From: a virus
Direction: 5' to 3' (one strand)
DNA: 59,357 bases
IMG/VR virus record: IMGVR_UViG_3300042486_000337
Span: 1 to 59,357 of that record
Shown: positions 1 to 9,412 of the stretch, one piece after another
Numbering within the stretch: position 1 is the stretch's first letter
How the letters are laid out: every line of letters starts with the position of its first letter
Position numbers and translations under genes: made by a program
Notes under the pieces: model-generated
What the model was told of the DNA's origin: nothing
Database searches by the model: none
The model's input: only the letters and a program-made list of their open reading frames with translations

Positions 1-128
1 TTAATGAAGCTTTACATGAAAATGGGTTAATTACCGAGAGTTCTGAAAAATCCAATGAAGTTTTTACATTCAAAGTAGGTAAGCACGTATTTGAAGGTAA
101 AGTAACCAAAATTAAAAAATTATCATAG
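1..128 (+). CDS. C-terminal end of an unidentified protein (partial)
   Basis: An open frame enters from the left edge (codons in phase with base 3) and ends at a TAG at 126-128, giving 41 residues that end in KVTKIKKLS. The segment is charged, with no recognisable motif, and the start lies outside the window. It is followed by a 56-base A/T-rich gap before the next gene, which runs in the same direction. Confidence 0.6.
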   Translation, partial: NEALHENGLITESSEKSNEVFTFKVGKHVFEGKVTKIKKLS

Positions 129-184
129 CCCCTTTATTTTTGAACTAAAATTACTATATTTTTTAGAAAATATATTAATTTATT

Positions 185-1393
185 ATGTCTAAAATCAAAG
201 TATTAGTAACACCTTCAGACCGTACCGGAGTTGGGAAATTCCGTTCTATTGACCCTCACGTATTTCTACAAAATTTATACGGAAATGAATTCCATGTTGA
301 TATAGTTTATGACCCATCATATGATGATATGAACTTTTGGAAAGATTATCAAATTGTTATTTACCATAGAAGTATTGGTCACGATTTTGATAGGGCTCAC
401 GCGTTAATTCAAAAATTAAACGAAATGGGTATTGTCACAATTTGTGATATTGACGACTATTGGATGCCGGGCAAAGAACACCCAATTCACGATATAATTA
501 GAGTTAATAAAATTAACGAAAAGATTATTGCAAATCTTAAAGTTTCAAAATATGTTACAACAACCACAGAATTATTTGCGGACGAAATTCGTAAAATAAA
601 CAAAAATGTTGTTGTTTTTCCTAACGCAATTAACCCAAATGAAGAACAATTTAAAGAACCTACAATAGAATCCGATAGATTACGAGTTGGATGGTTAGGT
701 GGTTCCTCTCACTTACACGATTTACAATTATTAGATTTTGCAAGACTTTCACAATATAAAGACAATTTACAATTTGTACTATGTGGATTTGATACAAGAG
801 GAACGGTAACCGAGATTAATAAACAAACAGGAGAACATAAGAAGAGAGATATTTTACCTCACGAAACAGTTTGGGCTCAGTATGAAAAAATATTCACACA
901 AAACCTTACAACGGTATCTGAAGAATATAAAAAATATCTGTTACAATATACTCAAGAAAAATATCCAAATGAATTAAACGAAGCATATGTTCGTGTTTGG
1001 ACACAACCCGTAACGGCTTATGCGAAGAATTACTCAAAATTTGACATCTCTCTCGCACCAATTAAAAACCACATGTTTAACCGAATGAAATCTCAATTGA
1101 AAGTAATTGAGGCAGGATTTTACAAGAAAGCTATTATTGCGTCAAATGTTGGTCCATACACGATAGATTTGAAACATTGTTTAGACCGTGGTAATTTTGT
1201 TGATGGAAACGCCTTATTAGTTGATGAGAATAGAAATCACTCTGATTGGTCAAAATACATTGAGAAATTATTAAAAAATCCAAATATGGTTAAAGATATG
1301 GGTGAGAGATTATATGAAACCGTAAAGGATAAGTATGACTTAAATAATGTAACAAAAGATAGAAGAGAATTTTATTTAAACACATTAAAGTAA
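185..1393 (+). CDS. GT-B fold glycosyltransferase (group 1 / GT4-like)
   Basis: A 402-residue protein that probably transfers a sugar from a nucleotide-sugar donor. Seen: a Rossmann-like N-terminal half with an IDDYW segment near residue 92, the PNAINP turn near 147 that often starts the donor domain, and a C-terminal stretch (about 290-325) with a LAPI...KVIEAGFYKKAIIASNVGPY pattern typical of GT4 donor-binding regions, where the conserved Glu precedes a 'pale/alternative site' loop. It is the first gene of a long plus-strand gene string dominated by glycosyltransferases; the exonuclease gene starts 8 bases after its stop. The acceptor cannot be deduced. The leader lacks a Shine-Dalgarno sequence, as expected for a Bacteroidetes host. 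Confidence 0.8.
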   Translation: MSKIKVLVTPSDRTGVGKFRSIDPHVFLQNLYGNEFHVDIVYDPSYDDMNFWKDYQIVIYHRSIGHDFDRAHALIQKLNEMGIVTICDIDDYWMPGKEHPIHDIIRVNKINEKIIANLKVSKYVTTTTELFADEIRKINKNVVVFPNAINPNEEQFKEPTIESDRLRVGWLGGSSHLHDLQLLDFARLSQYKDNLQFVLCGFDTRGTVTEINKQTGEHKKRDILPHETVWAQYEKIFTQNLTTVSEEYKKYLLQYTQEKYPNELNEAYVRVWTQPVTAYAKNYSKFDISLAPIKNHMFNRMKSQLKVIEAGFYKKAIIASNVGPYTIDLKHCLDRGNFVDGNALLVDENRNHSDWSKYIEKLLKNPNMVKDMGERLYETVKDKYDLNNVTKDRREFYLNTLK

Positions 1394-1401
1394 AAAAAAA
1401 T

Positions 1402-2103
1402 ATGATAAACACACCATTAACAAAATTATTATTTTTAGACATTGAAACCGTTGGAGTTCAACCTGATTGGGAATCTCTCCAAACGAATAGACCTGAATTG
1501 GCGTTTCAATTTGAGAACTATTACGATTGGTTTCAAAAAAGATTTCCTGAAGACGCTGACAAGCCTGTTGGAGATATGTTTGTTAATAGGTCGGCATTGG
1601 TACCGGAATTCGCAAGAATTGCTTGTGTGAGTGTTGCCTTCGTAACTGACAAAGGCGAAACCAAAATGCAATCATTTAGTAATCCTGACGAAAAAATAAT
1701 GTTACAAGAAGTTCAAAAACTATTATATAGAGTTGGAGAACTTGGTTTCTTTTTATGTGGCCATAATGTTAAAGGATTTGATATTCCAATGTTGGCGAAA
1801 AGAATGATTATGAATGGGATTATGCCACCAAAAATATTACCCGGACACGATACTAAACCATGGGAAATCAAAGCGTTAGACACCAAAGAAGTTTGGCAAT
1901 ATGGTGGATATGGTTCAATTGCGTCATTAGAACTTATGTGTGTATGTTTGGGTATTGAGTCTTCAAAAAACATGGAAGTAACCGGAAATAAAGTTCACGA
2001 GGCATTTTGGGTGAAAAAAGATATTAAGGGTATTATTGAATATTGTGAAAAGGACGTATCGGTTTTAATCGATGTCATAAAAAAATTAAATGAATTAAAA
2101 TAA
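1402..2103 (+). CDS. DnaQ-like (DEDDy) 3'-5' exonuclease
   Basis: A 233-residue single-domain exonuclease of the RNase H-like superfamily. The ExoI motif FLDIET gives Asp13 and Glu15, ExoII is in GHNVKGFDIP (Asp127), and ExoIII is Y214-x3-D218 (YCEKD). This tyrosine form marks the DEDDy class related to the exonuclease domain of family B polymerases. Such free-standing proteins are known in phages as proofreading or DNA-processing nucleases. The stop codon overlaps the start of the dUTPase gene (TAATG), suggesting translational coupling within a nucleotide/DNA metabolism pair. No polymerase is present in the window, so its partner is unknown. Confidence 0.85.
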   Translation: MINTPLTKLLFLDIETVGVQPDWESLQTNRPELAFQFENYYDWFQKRFPEDADKPVGDMFVNRSALVPEFARIACVSVAFVTDKGETKMQSFSNPDEKIMLQEVQKLLYRVGELGFFLCGHNVKGFDIPMLAKRMIMNGIMPPKILPGHDTKPWEIKALDTKEVWQYGGYGSIASLELMCVCLGIESSKNMEVTGNKVHEAFWVKKDIKGIIEYCEKDVSVLIDVIKKLNELK

Positions 2104-2732
2104 TGTTAGATATAAACAACTTAGGTCATTTTGACCCAAAAACGAAAGACGAGATTATTAGACAATTTGAGAAAATCAAAGCTGAAGCAGGTATTGAAAC
2201 TGAAGATGATAATTATCAAAAAGAACTTGATGAAATGTTAGGATTTTCTATGGATGAAATGGAAGAAGAGATAAATAAAATGTCGAAAACCAAAACCATA
2301 AAAGTTGAACTAACAAATGCGGATTCCGTTTTTCCAAAATATGCTTACCCATCAGATTCGGGATTTGATTTACATGCGTCGGAAGAAGTTATTATAGGTC
2401 CGTTTGGTAGAGCATTAGTTCCAACAGGATTAAAAGTTTCTTTTGAGGAAGGATATGAAATTCAAGTTAGACCAAAAAGTGGATTGGCAATTAAACAAGG
2501 ATTAACAGTTCTTAACACACCCGGAACCGTAGACCAGGGATATACCGGTGAAATTCAAGTTATTGTTTTCAACACCAATAATACGACGGTAACAATACCT
2601 AAAGGTATGAAAGTAGGTCAAGCGGTGTTATGTCCTGTAGTTCAAGGTAAATATGTTAATTTTGAATCGGTGGATAAAGTGGAGGACAAAGATAGAGGGA
2701 ATAATGGATTTGGTTCAACAGGATTAATTTAA
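2103..2732 (+). CDS. dut: dUTP pyrophosphatase (trimeric dUTPase) with N-terminal extension
   Basis: Hydrolyses dUTP to dUMP and pyrophosphate, keeping uracil out of phage DNA and feeding dTMP synthesis. The trimeric-type motifs are all visible: SDSGFDLHA (about 84-92), RPKSGLA (123-129), GTVDQGYTGE (141-150) and the C-terminal arm DRGNNGFGSTG (197-207). About 60 acidic, helical residues precede the core and are not part of the standard enzyme of roughly 145 residues. An internal ATG at 2280 would give exactly the usual length, so either the extension is real or translation starts there. The ATG at 2103 is favoured by its overlap with the upstream stop codon. Confidence 0.92.
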   Translation: MLDINNLGHFDPKTKDEIIRQFEKIKAEAGIETEDDNYQKELDEMLGFSMDEMEEEINKMSKTKTIKVELTNADSVFPKYAYPSDSGFDLHASEEVIIGPFGRALVPTGLKVSFEEGYEIQVRPKSGLAIKQGLTVLNTPGTVDQGYTGEIQVIVFNTNNTTVTIPKGMKVGQAVLCPVVQGKYVNFESVDKVEDKDRGNNGFGSTGLI

Positions 2733-2733
2733 T

Positions 2734-3888
2734 ATGAAGATAGGGTTAATTGGGTGCGATATAATTGGATTAACATTTGCGTTGTTGTGCGAACAAAATG
2801 GACATGAAATATTAATTTCAGAAGATGAAGATTTTGTATATAACTTAAATCAAAAAGTCGTCATAACTAACGAACCGTTAATTCAAAGTTTGTTATTAGA
2901 TAGTAATCGTTTGTCGGGAACCACAAACCCAATTGATGTTATTAAACATTCTGACATTATATTCACATTTTCAGAACCAATATCATCAATTGATGGTATA
3001 TACGACACCTCAAAAGTATTTGAGGTTATTAAACATTTTTTTACCGCGAATTCATTGGAGATTCCACTATATGATAAAAAATTTGTGGTATGTTCTACCA
3101 CCAACCCTGGTGATGTTGAACAAATTCAAAAAAAATTATCAATGTTTAATATTGAAGTGGCGTATAATCCACCAATTATTACCCATGGTAATTTGGTGAA
3201 GGATTACCAACATTCGGATATTACGATTATTGGTTCCGATTATGATAAAATAAAAGAAGATTTATCGTTAATATATCGTCAAATAATTAAAGGTTCAGTT
3301 CATCTTTATTTGATGTCTATTAAATCCGCCGAAATTACAAAAATTGGTATTGATGGTTTTTTAGCTACAAAAATAACTTACGCAAATGTAATATCAAATT
3401 TAATGGAAAAAATGGGAGTTGAGGATGAAATAAGTTTAGTGTTAAACGCAATTAACCGTGATTTGAGAATCGGTGAAAAACCTTTAACTTCCACCTATGG
3501 ATTCTCGGGCCCATCAATATCTAAATCAAATAGAACATTAATCAAATATTTGGAAGATTTGGGTTTGAGTTATGAGTTACCGTTGTCGGTTAAAAACGAT
3601 AATGAATACCATATTCAACATCTAAAATTGAAATACTTGGAGATAAATCCCGATAAATCAGTACCATTTATTTTTGAAGCCGTTGGAGATGTTAAAGAAG
3701 AGGTGTTTGACGAATCCCAAGAAATAAAATTATGTGTTGAGTTATTATCAGAAGGATACATGATACACACATATAAAAATGAAAACACATTTTCAAAATT
3801 ACTAAAATTAAGTGATTCTTATGAAAATAGATTAAAATTTTTTAAACAAGGAACATCCCCTCAAGGATGTAAAATTAAATTAAAATGA
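2734..3888 (+). CDS. UDP-glucose/GDP-mannose dehydrogenase-like protein lacking the catalytic cysteine
   Basis: A 384-residue protein with the nucleotide-sugar dehydrogenase layout: N-terminal dinucleotide-binding start (MKIGLIGCDIIG), the EPLIQSLL helix, a STTNPGD segment matching the family STVPPG turn (about 121-127), and the central helix ...AEITKIGIDGFLATKITY (about 199-216). In active enzymes the oxidation uses the cysteine of GxGFGGPCFPKD. Here the corresponding stretch reads YGFSGPSISKSN, so Ser261 replaces Cys and Asn replaces the following Asp. The NAD-binding GxGxxG is also imperfect (GCDIIG). It sits inside the glycosylation block. It may be a binding or regulatory relic, or do a different reaction; normal four-electron oxidation of a sugar looks unlikely. 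Confidence 0.72.
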   Translation: MKIGLIGCDIIGLTFALLCEQNGHEILISEDEDFVYNLNQKVVITNEPLIQSLLLDSNRLSGTTNPIDVIKHSDIIFTFSEPISSIDGIYDTSKVFEVIKHFFTANSLEIPLYDKKFVVCSTTNPGDVEQIQKKLSMFNIEVAYNPPIITHGNLVKDYQHSDITIIGSDYDKIKEDLSLIYRQIIKGSVHLYLMSIKSAEITKIGIDGFLATKITYANVISNLMEKMGVEDEISLVLNAINRDLRIGEKPLTSTYGFSGPSISKSNRTLIKYLEDLGLSYELPLSVKNDNEYHIQHLKLKYLEINPDKSVPFIFEAVGDVKEEVFDESQEIKLCVELLSEGYMIHTYKNENTFSKLLKLSDSYENRLKFFKQGTSPQGCKIKLK

Positions 3889-5408
3889 TAACAATAATAT
3901 ATTCTACGCACAAAGATTCAAACTATAATAAAGAATTTCAATTACATTTGAATAAAACAATTGGAGTTAAAAATTATGAAATATTAGAATTTGAAAACCA
4001 TAATCAATATTCATTAGCCGAAGTATATAATAAGGGGATTTCCCAATCAAAATACGATATTATTGTTTGTATCCATAACGACATTAAACTTGAAAATGGT
4101 TGGGGTAAAAAACTTTTATCCGATTTTTCCAATTCTCCCGAATTCGGTATAATTGGAAAGGCGGGTTCTTGTTATTTTCCCGAATCAGGAGTTTATTGGG
4201 AAAGAATGAACCAAACTATGGTTGGGCAAGTTTATCATCACCCTCCGGGTCAAAACAAATGGATAAATCGATACTCAACAAAATTACCGGAATTAATTCC
4301 TGTGGTTACAATTGATGGGTTGTTTATGGCGTTTAATAAGACAAAAATCAAACACACTTTTGATGAAACCATTGGTAAATTCCATTTTTACGACCACGGA
4401 TTTTGTGTTCCTAATTATTTAGATGGTGTTAAAATTGGGGTGACAACCTCGTTTGAAATCACTCATCAATCTATCGGACAACCGAACCAAGAATTTTTCG
4501 AGTCCAAAGATAAATTTTTGGAGAAATATAAGTCCATATTACCAATAGACTTAAAACCAAACAAAGTTTTTGTAGAACAATTAAAAGAAAAACCAATAAA
4601 AAATATTGGGAAAGTTGCGGTTATTATACCAACAAAAGGGAAGGTTAGTATGTTATTTGATTGTATTAACTCACTAATCACCCATTGTAATTCAAACATT
4701 TTTGAAATTTTTATTGCCGACACTGGTTCGTCCGAAGAAGAAAAAACAGAAATAAAATCATTCATTCTTGAGAATAAAGAAAAAGCCGTAATCAAACTAA
4801 TTGAATATGACTATTATAATTTCGCAAAAATAAATAATGATGTAGTTAAAAACCATATTGACGAAAGATTTGAATTTTTATTATTTTGCAATAATGATAT
4901 TGTTGTATTAAATAATGTTATTTATGGAATGTTAAAAACATTTAAAGAGAATGTTAATGTCGGGACTGTCGGAGCAAGACTTCATTACGGCGACAATACA
5001 ATCCAACATAATGGTATTATATTGATTGCGTATCCGGATAGGTCGATTAGGGTAACTCACGAAGGATTACGTAGTTATTACAAATATAATACCTCCCCAA
5101 AACAAGTGTTGGGTAATACCGGAGCATTACTTATGATTAGAAAATCTCTATTCGAGAAGTGTGAATATTTTAATGAGAGTTATTACGGTTGTTTTGAAGA
5201 TGTTGAACTTAACATAAAATGTATTTCTTTGGGGCACACCAATTACTTTAATGGTAATTTGGTGGCATATCATTTAGAAAGTCAAACAAGAAATCAATCT
5301 TCAGATAAAAACGAACAAGAATTAATTGACTATAACACCAAATTGGTTCCGTTCATTAACCAAAATTTAGATAAAATAAAGAATTTATTATTATATGCAA
5401 ATAATTGA
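3885..5408 (+). CDS. Two-domain glycosyltransferase (GT-A type, family 2-like)
   Basis: A 507-residue protein with two GT-A-like halves. The first (about 1-200) starts MITIIYSTHKDSNYN and carries NKGISQSKYDIIVCIHNDI, the usual position of the donor/metal-binding DxD-like site. The second (about 240-500) starts VAVIIPTKGKVSMLFDCINSL, a clear GT2 entry, with LLFCNNDIVVLN and a later GNTGALLMIRKSLFE...FEDVELNIKC segment typical of rhamnosyl-type GT2 enzymes. The ATG overlaps the previous stop (ATGA) and the 3' end overlaps the next gene by 14 bases. It may build a disaccharide step by step; the substrate is unknown. Confidence 0.82.
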   Translation: MITIIYSTHKDSNYNKEFQLHLNKTIGVKNYEILEFENHNQYSLAEVYNKGISQSKYDIIVCIHNDIKLENGWGKKLLSDFSNSPEFGIIGKAGSCYFPESGVYWERMNQTMVGQVYHHPPGQNKWINRYSTKLPELIPVVTIDGLFMAFNKTKIKHTFDETIGKFHFYDHGFCVPNYLDGVKIGVTTSFEITHQSIGQPNQEFFESKDKFLEKYKSILPIDLKPNKVFVEQLKEKPIKNIGKVAVIIPTKGKVSMLFDCINSLITHCNSNIFEIFIADTGSSEEEKTEIKSFILENKEKAVIKLIEYDYYNFAKINNDVVKNHIDERFEFLLFCNNDIVVLNNVIYGMLKTFKENVNVGTVGARLHYGDNTIQHNGIILIAYPDRSIRVTHEGLRSYYKYNTSPKQVLGNTGALLMIRKSLFEKCEYFNESYYGCFEDVELNIKCISLGHTNYFNGNLVAYHLESQTRNQSSDKNEQELIDYNTKLVPFINQNLDKIKNLLLYANN

Positions 5409-5961
5409 TGAAAATAAAATAACCTTCATAATACCTTCGGTAAATCGGGAGACACTAACTAATAGTGTTAATTCTCTTATAAACCAAACAAATGGTAATT
5501 GGAAATGTATTATTATTTATGATGGGGTTTCAGGTGTAGAATTTGAAGATGAAAGAATTAAATGTATTGAGATTAATAAACTGGGAAATAACACCTCTAC
5601 GCACGGAGTTTCGGGTTTGGTTAGGGATATTGGATTGGATTTGGTTGATACCGGTTGGATTGGATTTTTGGATGACGATGATAGTTTAGAACCCGAATAT
5701 GTTGAAACCTTATTTAGTAAATACACGGATTACGACTTTGTAATCTTTAGAATGATATGGGAAAATGGTAGAGTATTTCCGAGCGGGGAATCTTTATATT
5801 TTGGTAATGTTGGTATATCTTTTTGTTATAAAAATAAATTTGAAGGACTTAGGTTTGGTATCAATGATGATGGTGAAGACTTTAAATTTGTTGAAAAATT
5901 AACAAATTTGAGTAAAAATTATATCATAACCCCTGAAATCTTATATAGAGTAAACCACTAA
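5395..5961 (+). CDS. Family 2 glycosyltransferase
   Basis: A 188-residue GT-A protein. It opens with ITFIIPSVNRETLTNSVNSLINQTNGNWKC in pieces typical of GT2 (IIPS, SLINQT, W.C.I.YDG), and the metal-binding site is visible as GFLDDDDSLEPEY near residue 92. It is shorter than the usual 230-300 residues, so the acceptor-binding part is small or is supplied by a partner. It overlaps the previous gene by 14 bases and is followed by three more transferases in the same direction. Confidence 0.82.
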   Translation: MQIIDENKITFIIPSVNRETLTNSVNSLINQTNGNWKCIIIYDGVSGVEFEDERIKCIEINKLGNNTSTHGVSGLVRDIGLDLVDTGWIGFLDDDDSLEPEYVETLFSKYTDYDFVIFRMIWENGRVFPSGESLYFGNVGISFCYKNKFEGLRFGINDDGEDFKFVEKLTNLSKNYIITPEILYRVNH

Positions 5962-5975
5962 TAACACAATAAAAT

Positions 5976-6695
5976 ATGACGCTAAGAGTATTTGTAGTAA
6001 ATTTAAACAACAAAGGTTATACCGAAAAATGTATAAACCTATTACTTAACCAAAATTATAAAAATTTTAAGATAACCTTATTCGACCAAAATTCTAGAGA
6101 GGAAGGAACTACCGATATGTTAAATTATTTCGCAACTAAAAATGTTGATGTAATTAGAAATACAGATAACGACCCTCTAAATTCGGTGTGGAATTTACTT
6201 TACTCAACTTATTGTGAAGATATATTGTGTTTCTTAAATAATGATGTCCTATTTTATGATAATTTTATTTCGGACGTTATTAATGTATTCGAAAAAGAAC
6301 CAAATGTTGGAGTTGCGGTACATTCAACCAATCATGATGATTTTATAGTTAAAAAAGATATCACCGAATATGAAATTGTTGAGAGACACAAACATATGCA
6401 GGGTTGGGATTTTAGTATTAGGAGAGAATTATATACGATAATACCCGAAAATTTAAAAACTTTTTGTGGAGATGATTTTATTTTTCATCACTTATATGAA
6501 AAAGGATTTGATATGGCATACATTACAAGTTCACCTATGGTTCATTTCGAAGGTCAAAGTAAACCACATTTAGTTCATGGAGGACTTGAGTCGGATATTC
6601 AAACCTATATTAATATGGGATACCCACATAATTTGAAAATAAACACAAGATTTTCAAATGTGAAACCAAGTAAAATTTTTATACCTAATGACTAA
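5976..6695 (+). CDS. Family 2 glycosyltransferase
   Basis: A 239-residue GT-A protein. The opening LRVFVVNLNNKGYTEKCINLLLNQ with FKITLFDQNS and the LCFLNNDVLFYDNFI stretch (about 84-98) are the donor-binding core of a GT2 enzyme using an NND variant of DxD. The C-terminal part contains CGDDFIFHHLYEKGF, comparable with the ED-type catalytic base region, followed by HFEGQSK. It starts 14 bases after the preceding transferase and overlaps the next one by 8 bases. Substrate unknown. Confidence 0.8.
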   Translation: MTLRVFVVNLNNKGYTEKCINLLLNQNYKNFKITLFDQNSREEGTTDMLNYFATKNVDVIRNTDNDPLNSVWNLLYSTYCEDILCFLNNDVLFYDNFISDVINVFEKEPNVGVAVHSTNHDDFIVKKDITEYEIVERHKHMQGWDFSIRRELYTIIPENLKTFCGDDFIFHHLYEKGFDMAYITSSPMVHFEGQSKPHLVHGGLESDIQTYINMGYPHNLKINTRFSNVKPSKIFIPND

Positions 6696-7284
6696 TCAAC
6701 CTATTTTAGATATTATTGCGGTAACTTACGGACAAAACGAAATACTCAAATGTTTTATAAATTCAATAAAATCTCAAACAAATAGTAATTGGAGACTTTA
6801 TCTAATACATGACGGTAAAAACGAAGAATTACGAATTGATTTAGAGTCAAACGGATACTTAACCGAGAACATTACGTTTATAGAATATCCAGAAAGAACC
6901 ATGAATTACGGACATTTATTACGTAAGTGGGGATTAGAGAATTTGGTAACAAGTGAGTATGTGTTAATAACAAATGGTGATAACTATTATACTCCAAACA
7001 TGGTTGAGGAGGTATTGACTAACAACACGGATTTAATATATTTTGATTGTATCCATTCTCACGATAACGAACTAAACCACAACAAATCAACTTATGGATA
7101 TATGGATTGTAAATTAATTATTTCCAATATAGATATGGGTTGTGTTGTGGTTAGAAGTGAACTCGCAAAATCTATTGGGTTTAACTCGGTTAGTTATTCT
7201 GCGGATTGGGACTATTTTAATGAAATATTATTAACTAATCCATCTATAAAAAAAATAAATAAAGTTTTATTCGTTCACAATTAA
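6688..7284 (+). CDS. Family 2 glycosyltransferase (short)
   Basis: A 198-residue protein beginning ILDIIAVTYGQNEILKCFINSIKSQT, with NWRLYLIHDGKN, a GT2-like N-terminus resembling that of the 5395 gene (shared SQTNSNWRLYLIHDG / NQTNGNWKCIIIYDG pattern, so the two are probably paralogs). ITNGDNYYTPNMV occupies the DxD position, with a single Asp. The pairing SADWDYFNEIL late in the chain could be the catalytic-base region. Tight packing with its neighbours indicates co-expression. Confidence 0.75.
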   Translation: MTNQPILDIIAVTYGQNEILKCFINSIKSQTNSNWRLYLIHDGKNEELRIDLESNGYLTENITFIEYPERTMNYGHLLRKWGLENLVTSEYVLITNGDNYYTPNMVEEVLTNNTDLIYFDCIHSHDNELNHNKSTYGYMDCKLIISNIDMGCVVVRSELAKSIGFNSVSYSADWDYFNEILLTNPSIKKINKVLFVHN

Positions 7285-7302
7285 AAAAAAATAATAAATA
7301 AT

Positions 7303-8043
7303 ATGTCCACACAAACATTCATTTTCGTTCACGACCAAAATATAATTTTGGATTACATACAAGTTAATAAATTCAGTAATTTAGACAATTTAACTTATAT
7401 GTTTTTAGGTGGTGGAGACACCTCAAAAATTAAAGACTTATCAAATGTCATTATCTGTAGAGAATTACCGATTAACATTGAAGAATACCCAAAATTAACA
7501 TCATTTAGTGGGTGGTACGCAATTTGGAAAAACAATCTATATACTCACGACTTTATAAATTTATTTGAGTACGATATTAATTTATCTCCAAATTTTAATG
7601 AGACGACTCAAAATAACTTAACTTCAGAAACCGAAATTGTTGGGTATATCCCTTTTAGTCCTCATGATTACGCATTCTTGAAACATACTCCGTGGGTTAA
7701 AGAATTGTCAGAGTCAATTAAATCGAATTATAATATTGATATTATAAGTGAAATAAATGGATTACCTCATGATATAATTTGTTCCATGACCTCCAATCAC
7801 ACATTTAGTAAGAGTTCATTCGAGAAATATATGGAATGGATGGAACCAATGATTGATGATGTTAAAATTTCAAACTTATCCGGACATCAAGCAGAGCGTT
7901 CAATTAGTTTATTTTATCTATTACATAAATTAGAAAATGTTAAAGTTATTCCGGACATTTTACATCATTTTCAATTTGATAGTCATAAAACTCAAGGAAT
8001 TGGGGAAGAAAAATTCATAAATAATTACAGTAAATTACTATGA
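7303..8043 (+). CDS. Unrecognised protein in glycosyltransferase cluster
   Basis: A 246-residue protein that I do not assign to a family with confidence. It begins with a Rossmann-like alternation (TFIFVHDQNIILDYI...YMFLGGGDTSKIKDL) and has FEYDINLSPNF near residue 87, where an acidic triplet could serve as a donor-binding site. A region rich in His and Trp follows (PHDYAFLKHTPWV, LPHDIICSM, GHQAERSISLFYLLHKL). The position inside a run of transferases and the overlap with the next gene (ATGA) make a role in sugar transfer the best guess. Confidence 0.6.
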   Translation: MSTQTFIFVHDQNIILDYIQVNKFSNLDNLTYMFLGGGDTSKIKDLSNVIICRELPINIEEYPKLTSFSGWYAIWKNNLYTHDFINLFEYDINLSPNFNETTQNNLTSETEIVGYIPFSPHDYAFLKHTPWVKELSESIKSNYNIDIISEINGLPHDIICSMTSNHTFSKSSFEKYMEWMEPMIDDVKISNLSGHQAERSISLFYLLHKLENVKVIPDILHHFQFDSHKTQGIGEEKFINNYSKLL

Positions 8044-8696
8044 AATATTTAAGTTTCAGTTTATGGGGGGACAATCCTCTTTATAATGTTGGAGCAATTA
8101 GAAATGCAGAATTATATAAGACAATTTACCCTAATTGGCAAATGGTTGTTTATTATGATAATACAGTACCTGAAGAAACCATCACTACTTTAGATAGACT
8201 TGGAGTTGAATTATATAAAATGGATGGGTCAATTTACCCGGCGTTTTGGAGATTTTTAATCTCGGAGAAGAACGACTGTGAATATTCAGTATTTAGAGAT
8301 TGTGATTCTAGAATCTCAGTTCGAGAAAAGTTAGCGGTAGATGAATGGATAAATAGTGGTAAAAGTATTCATATCATGAGAGACCACCCATACCATAGAA
8401 TACCTGCAGGTAATAATTCGATTGGAATTTTAGCCGGAATGTGGGGAATTAAAGGTAGGATTATACCGATGATGGATATGATTGTTGAATTTATTAGAGG
8501 TAAACATAACAACTATGGGATAGACCAGAGTTTTTTGAAAATAATATATGATAGATTCAGTAACGACAGTGTCGTCCATGATGAATTTTTTGAGAATAAA
8601 CCATTCCCAATTAAAAGAGAAAATGGTAGATTTATTGGAGAAAGAATTGGTGTTGATGAGAATCCCGTTGGAAGTGATTATAAATTAGTTTTATGA
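8040..8696 (+). CDS. Putative glycosyltransferase (GT-A-like, RDCDSR motif)
   Basis: A 218-residue protein. Seen: a start MKYLSFSLWGDNPLYNVGAI typical of short phage and bacterial sugar-transferase-like proteins; a central YSVFRDCDSRISVREK segment (about 83-98) in which RDCDSR takes the place of a DxD metal site; and a histidine-rich IHIMRDHPYHR followed by GIGILAGMWGIKG-like residues. It overlaps both neighbours by 4 bases. Families of this look often modify surface glycans; the donor is unknown. Confidence 0.62.
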   Translation: MKYLSFSLWGDNPLYNVGAIRNAELYKTIYPNWQMVVYYDNTVPEETITTLDRLGVELYKMDGSIYPAFWRFLISEKNDCEYSVFRDCDSRISVREKLAVDEWINSGKSIHIMRDHPYHRIPAGNNSIGILAGMWGIKGRIIPMMDMIVEFIRGKHNNYGIDQSFLKIIYDRFSNDSVVHDEFFENKPFPIKRENGRFIGERIGVDENPVGSDYKLVL

Positions 8697-9406
8697 AAAT
8701 AAAATATGCGTTAATGGGGTCAAATGAAAACCCCTTGTATTTAGATTTTTGGCCTGTAGTTTCCAAAGTTTGGAAAGAGTTATTTAATATAACACCAGTT
8801 TTAGGTCTAATCGGTAATGAAGAGTCTGACCTATATGATGATGGAAATGGGTTAGTTATTAAATTAAAATCAATAGATGGTTTAGATGACGGGTTACTAT
8901 CACAAATAGTAAGATTATACCTACCAAAGTTTTTAGAAGGTAATTGTATTGTGTCAGACATTGATATGATACCATTATCCAAAAAATATTTTATAGACGG
9001 ATTAGATGAATATTCAGACAAAGAGTTCATTATAATGTCTTCACATCACCCACAAACTATCGACAGTAATCAATACCCAATGTGTTATGTTGCGGGTAAC
9101 GATAAACTGTTTAAACAAATATTCAATTTAGAAGATAGTTGGGATGTTTTCTCAAATAAAATACCTAATCAAGGGTGGTTCACCGACCAATGTTATTTAT
9201 ATGACGCAGTAAACTCAAATCCTGATATTACCTATAAATTCCCGGAAAGAGTTGGAGGATTTGTTGAAAATAGGGTAGATAGGATTGATTGGAAATACGA
9301 TATTAATAAATTAAAAGAAGGGTTTTATATTGATTGTCATTCATTGAGACCTTATATTAACCATAAAACGGAAGTTGATAATTTAATAAACTCACTATTG
9401 AAATAA
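8693..9406 (+). CDS. Putative glycosyltransferase (SDIDM motif)
   Basis: A 237-residue protein with LEGNCIVSDIDMIPLSKKYF (about 83-101), a classical D-x-D at the end of a beta strand as in nucleotide-sugar-dependent transferases. Cys- and Tyr-rich acceptor-side elements follow (YPMCYVAGND, GWFTDQCYLYDAV, comparable to the Trp-x-x-DQ loop in such folds). Its start overlaps the previous stop (ATGA), and only 6 bases separate it from the aminotransferase. Together with 7303 and 8040 it forms a trio of short unclassified transferase-like proteins. Confidence 0.65.
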   Translation: MKIKYALMGSNENPLYLDFWPVVSKVWKELFNITPVLGLIGNEESDLYDDGNGLVIKLKSIDGLDDGLLSQIVRLYLPKFLEGNCIVSDIDMIPLSKKYFIDGLDEYSDKEFIIMSSHHPQTIDSNQYPMCYVAGNDKLFKQIFNLEDSWDVFSNKIPNQGWFTDQCYLYDAVNSNPDITYKFPERVGGFVENRVDRIDWKYDINKLKEGFYIDCHSLRPYINHKTEVDNLINSLLK

Positions 9407-9412
9407 TATTAT

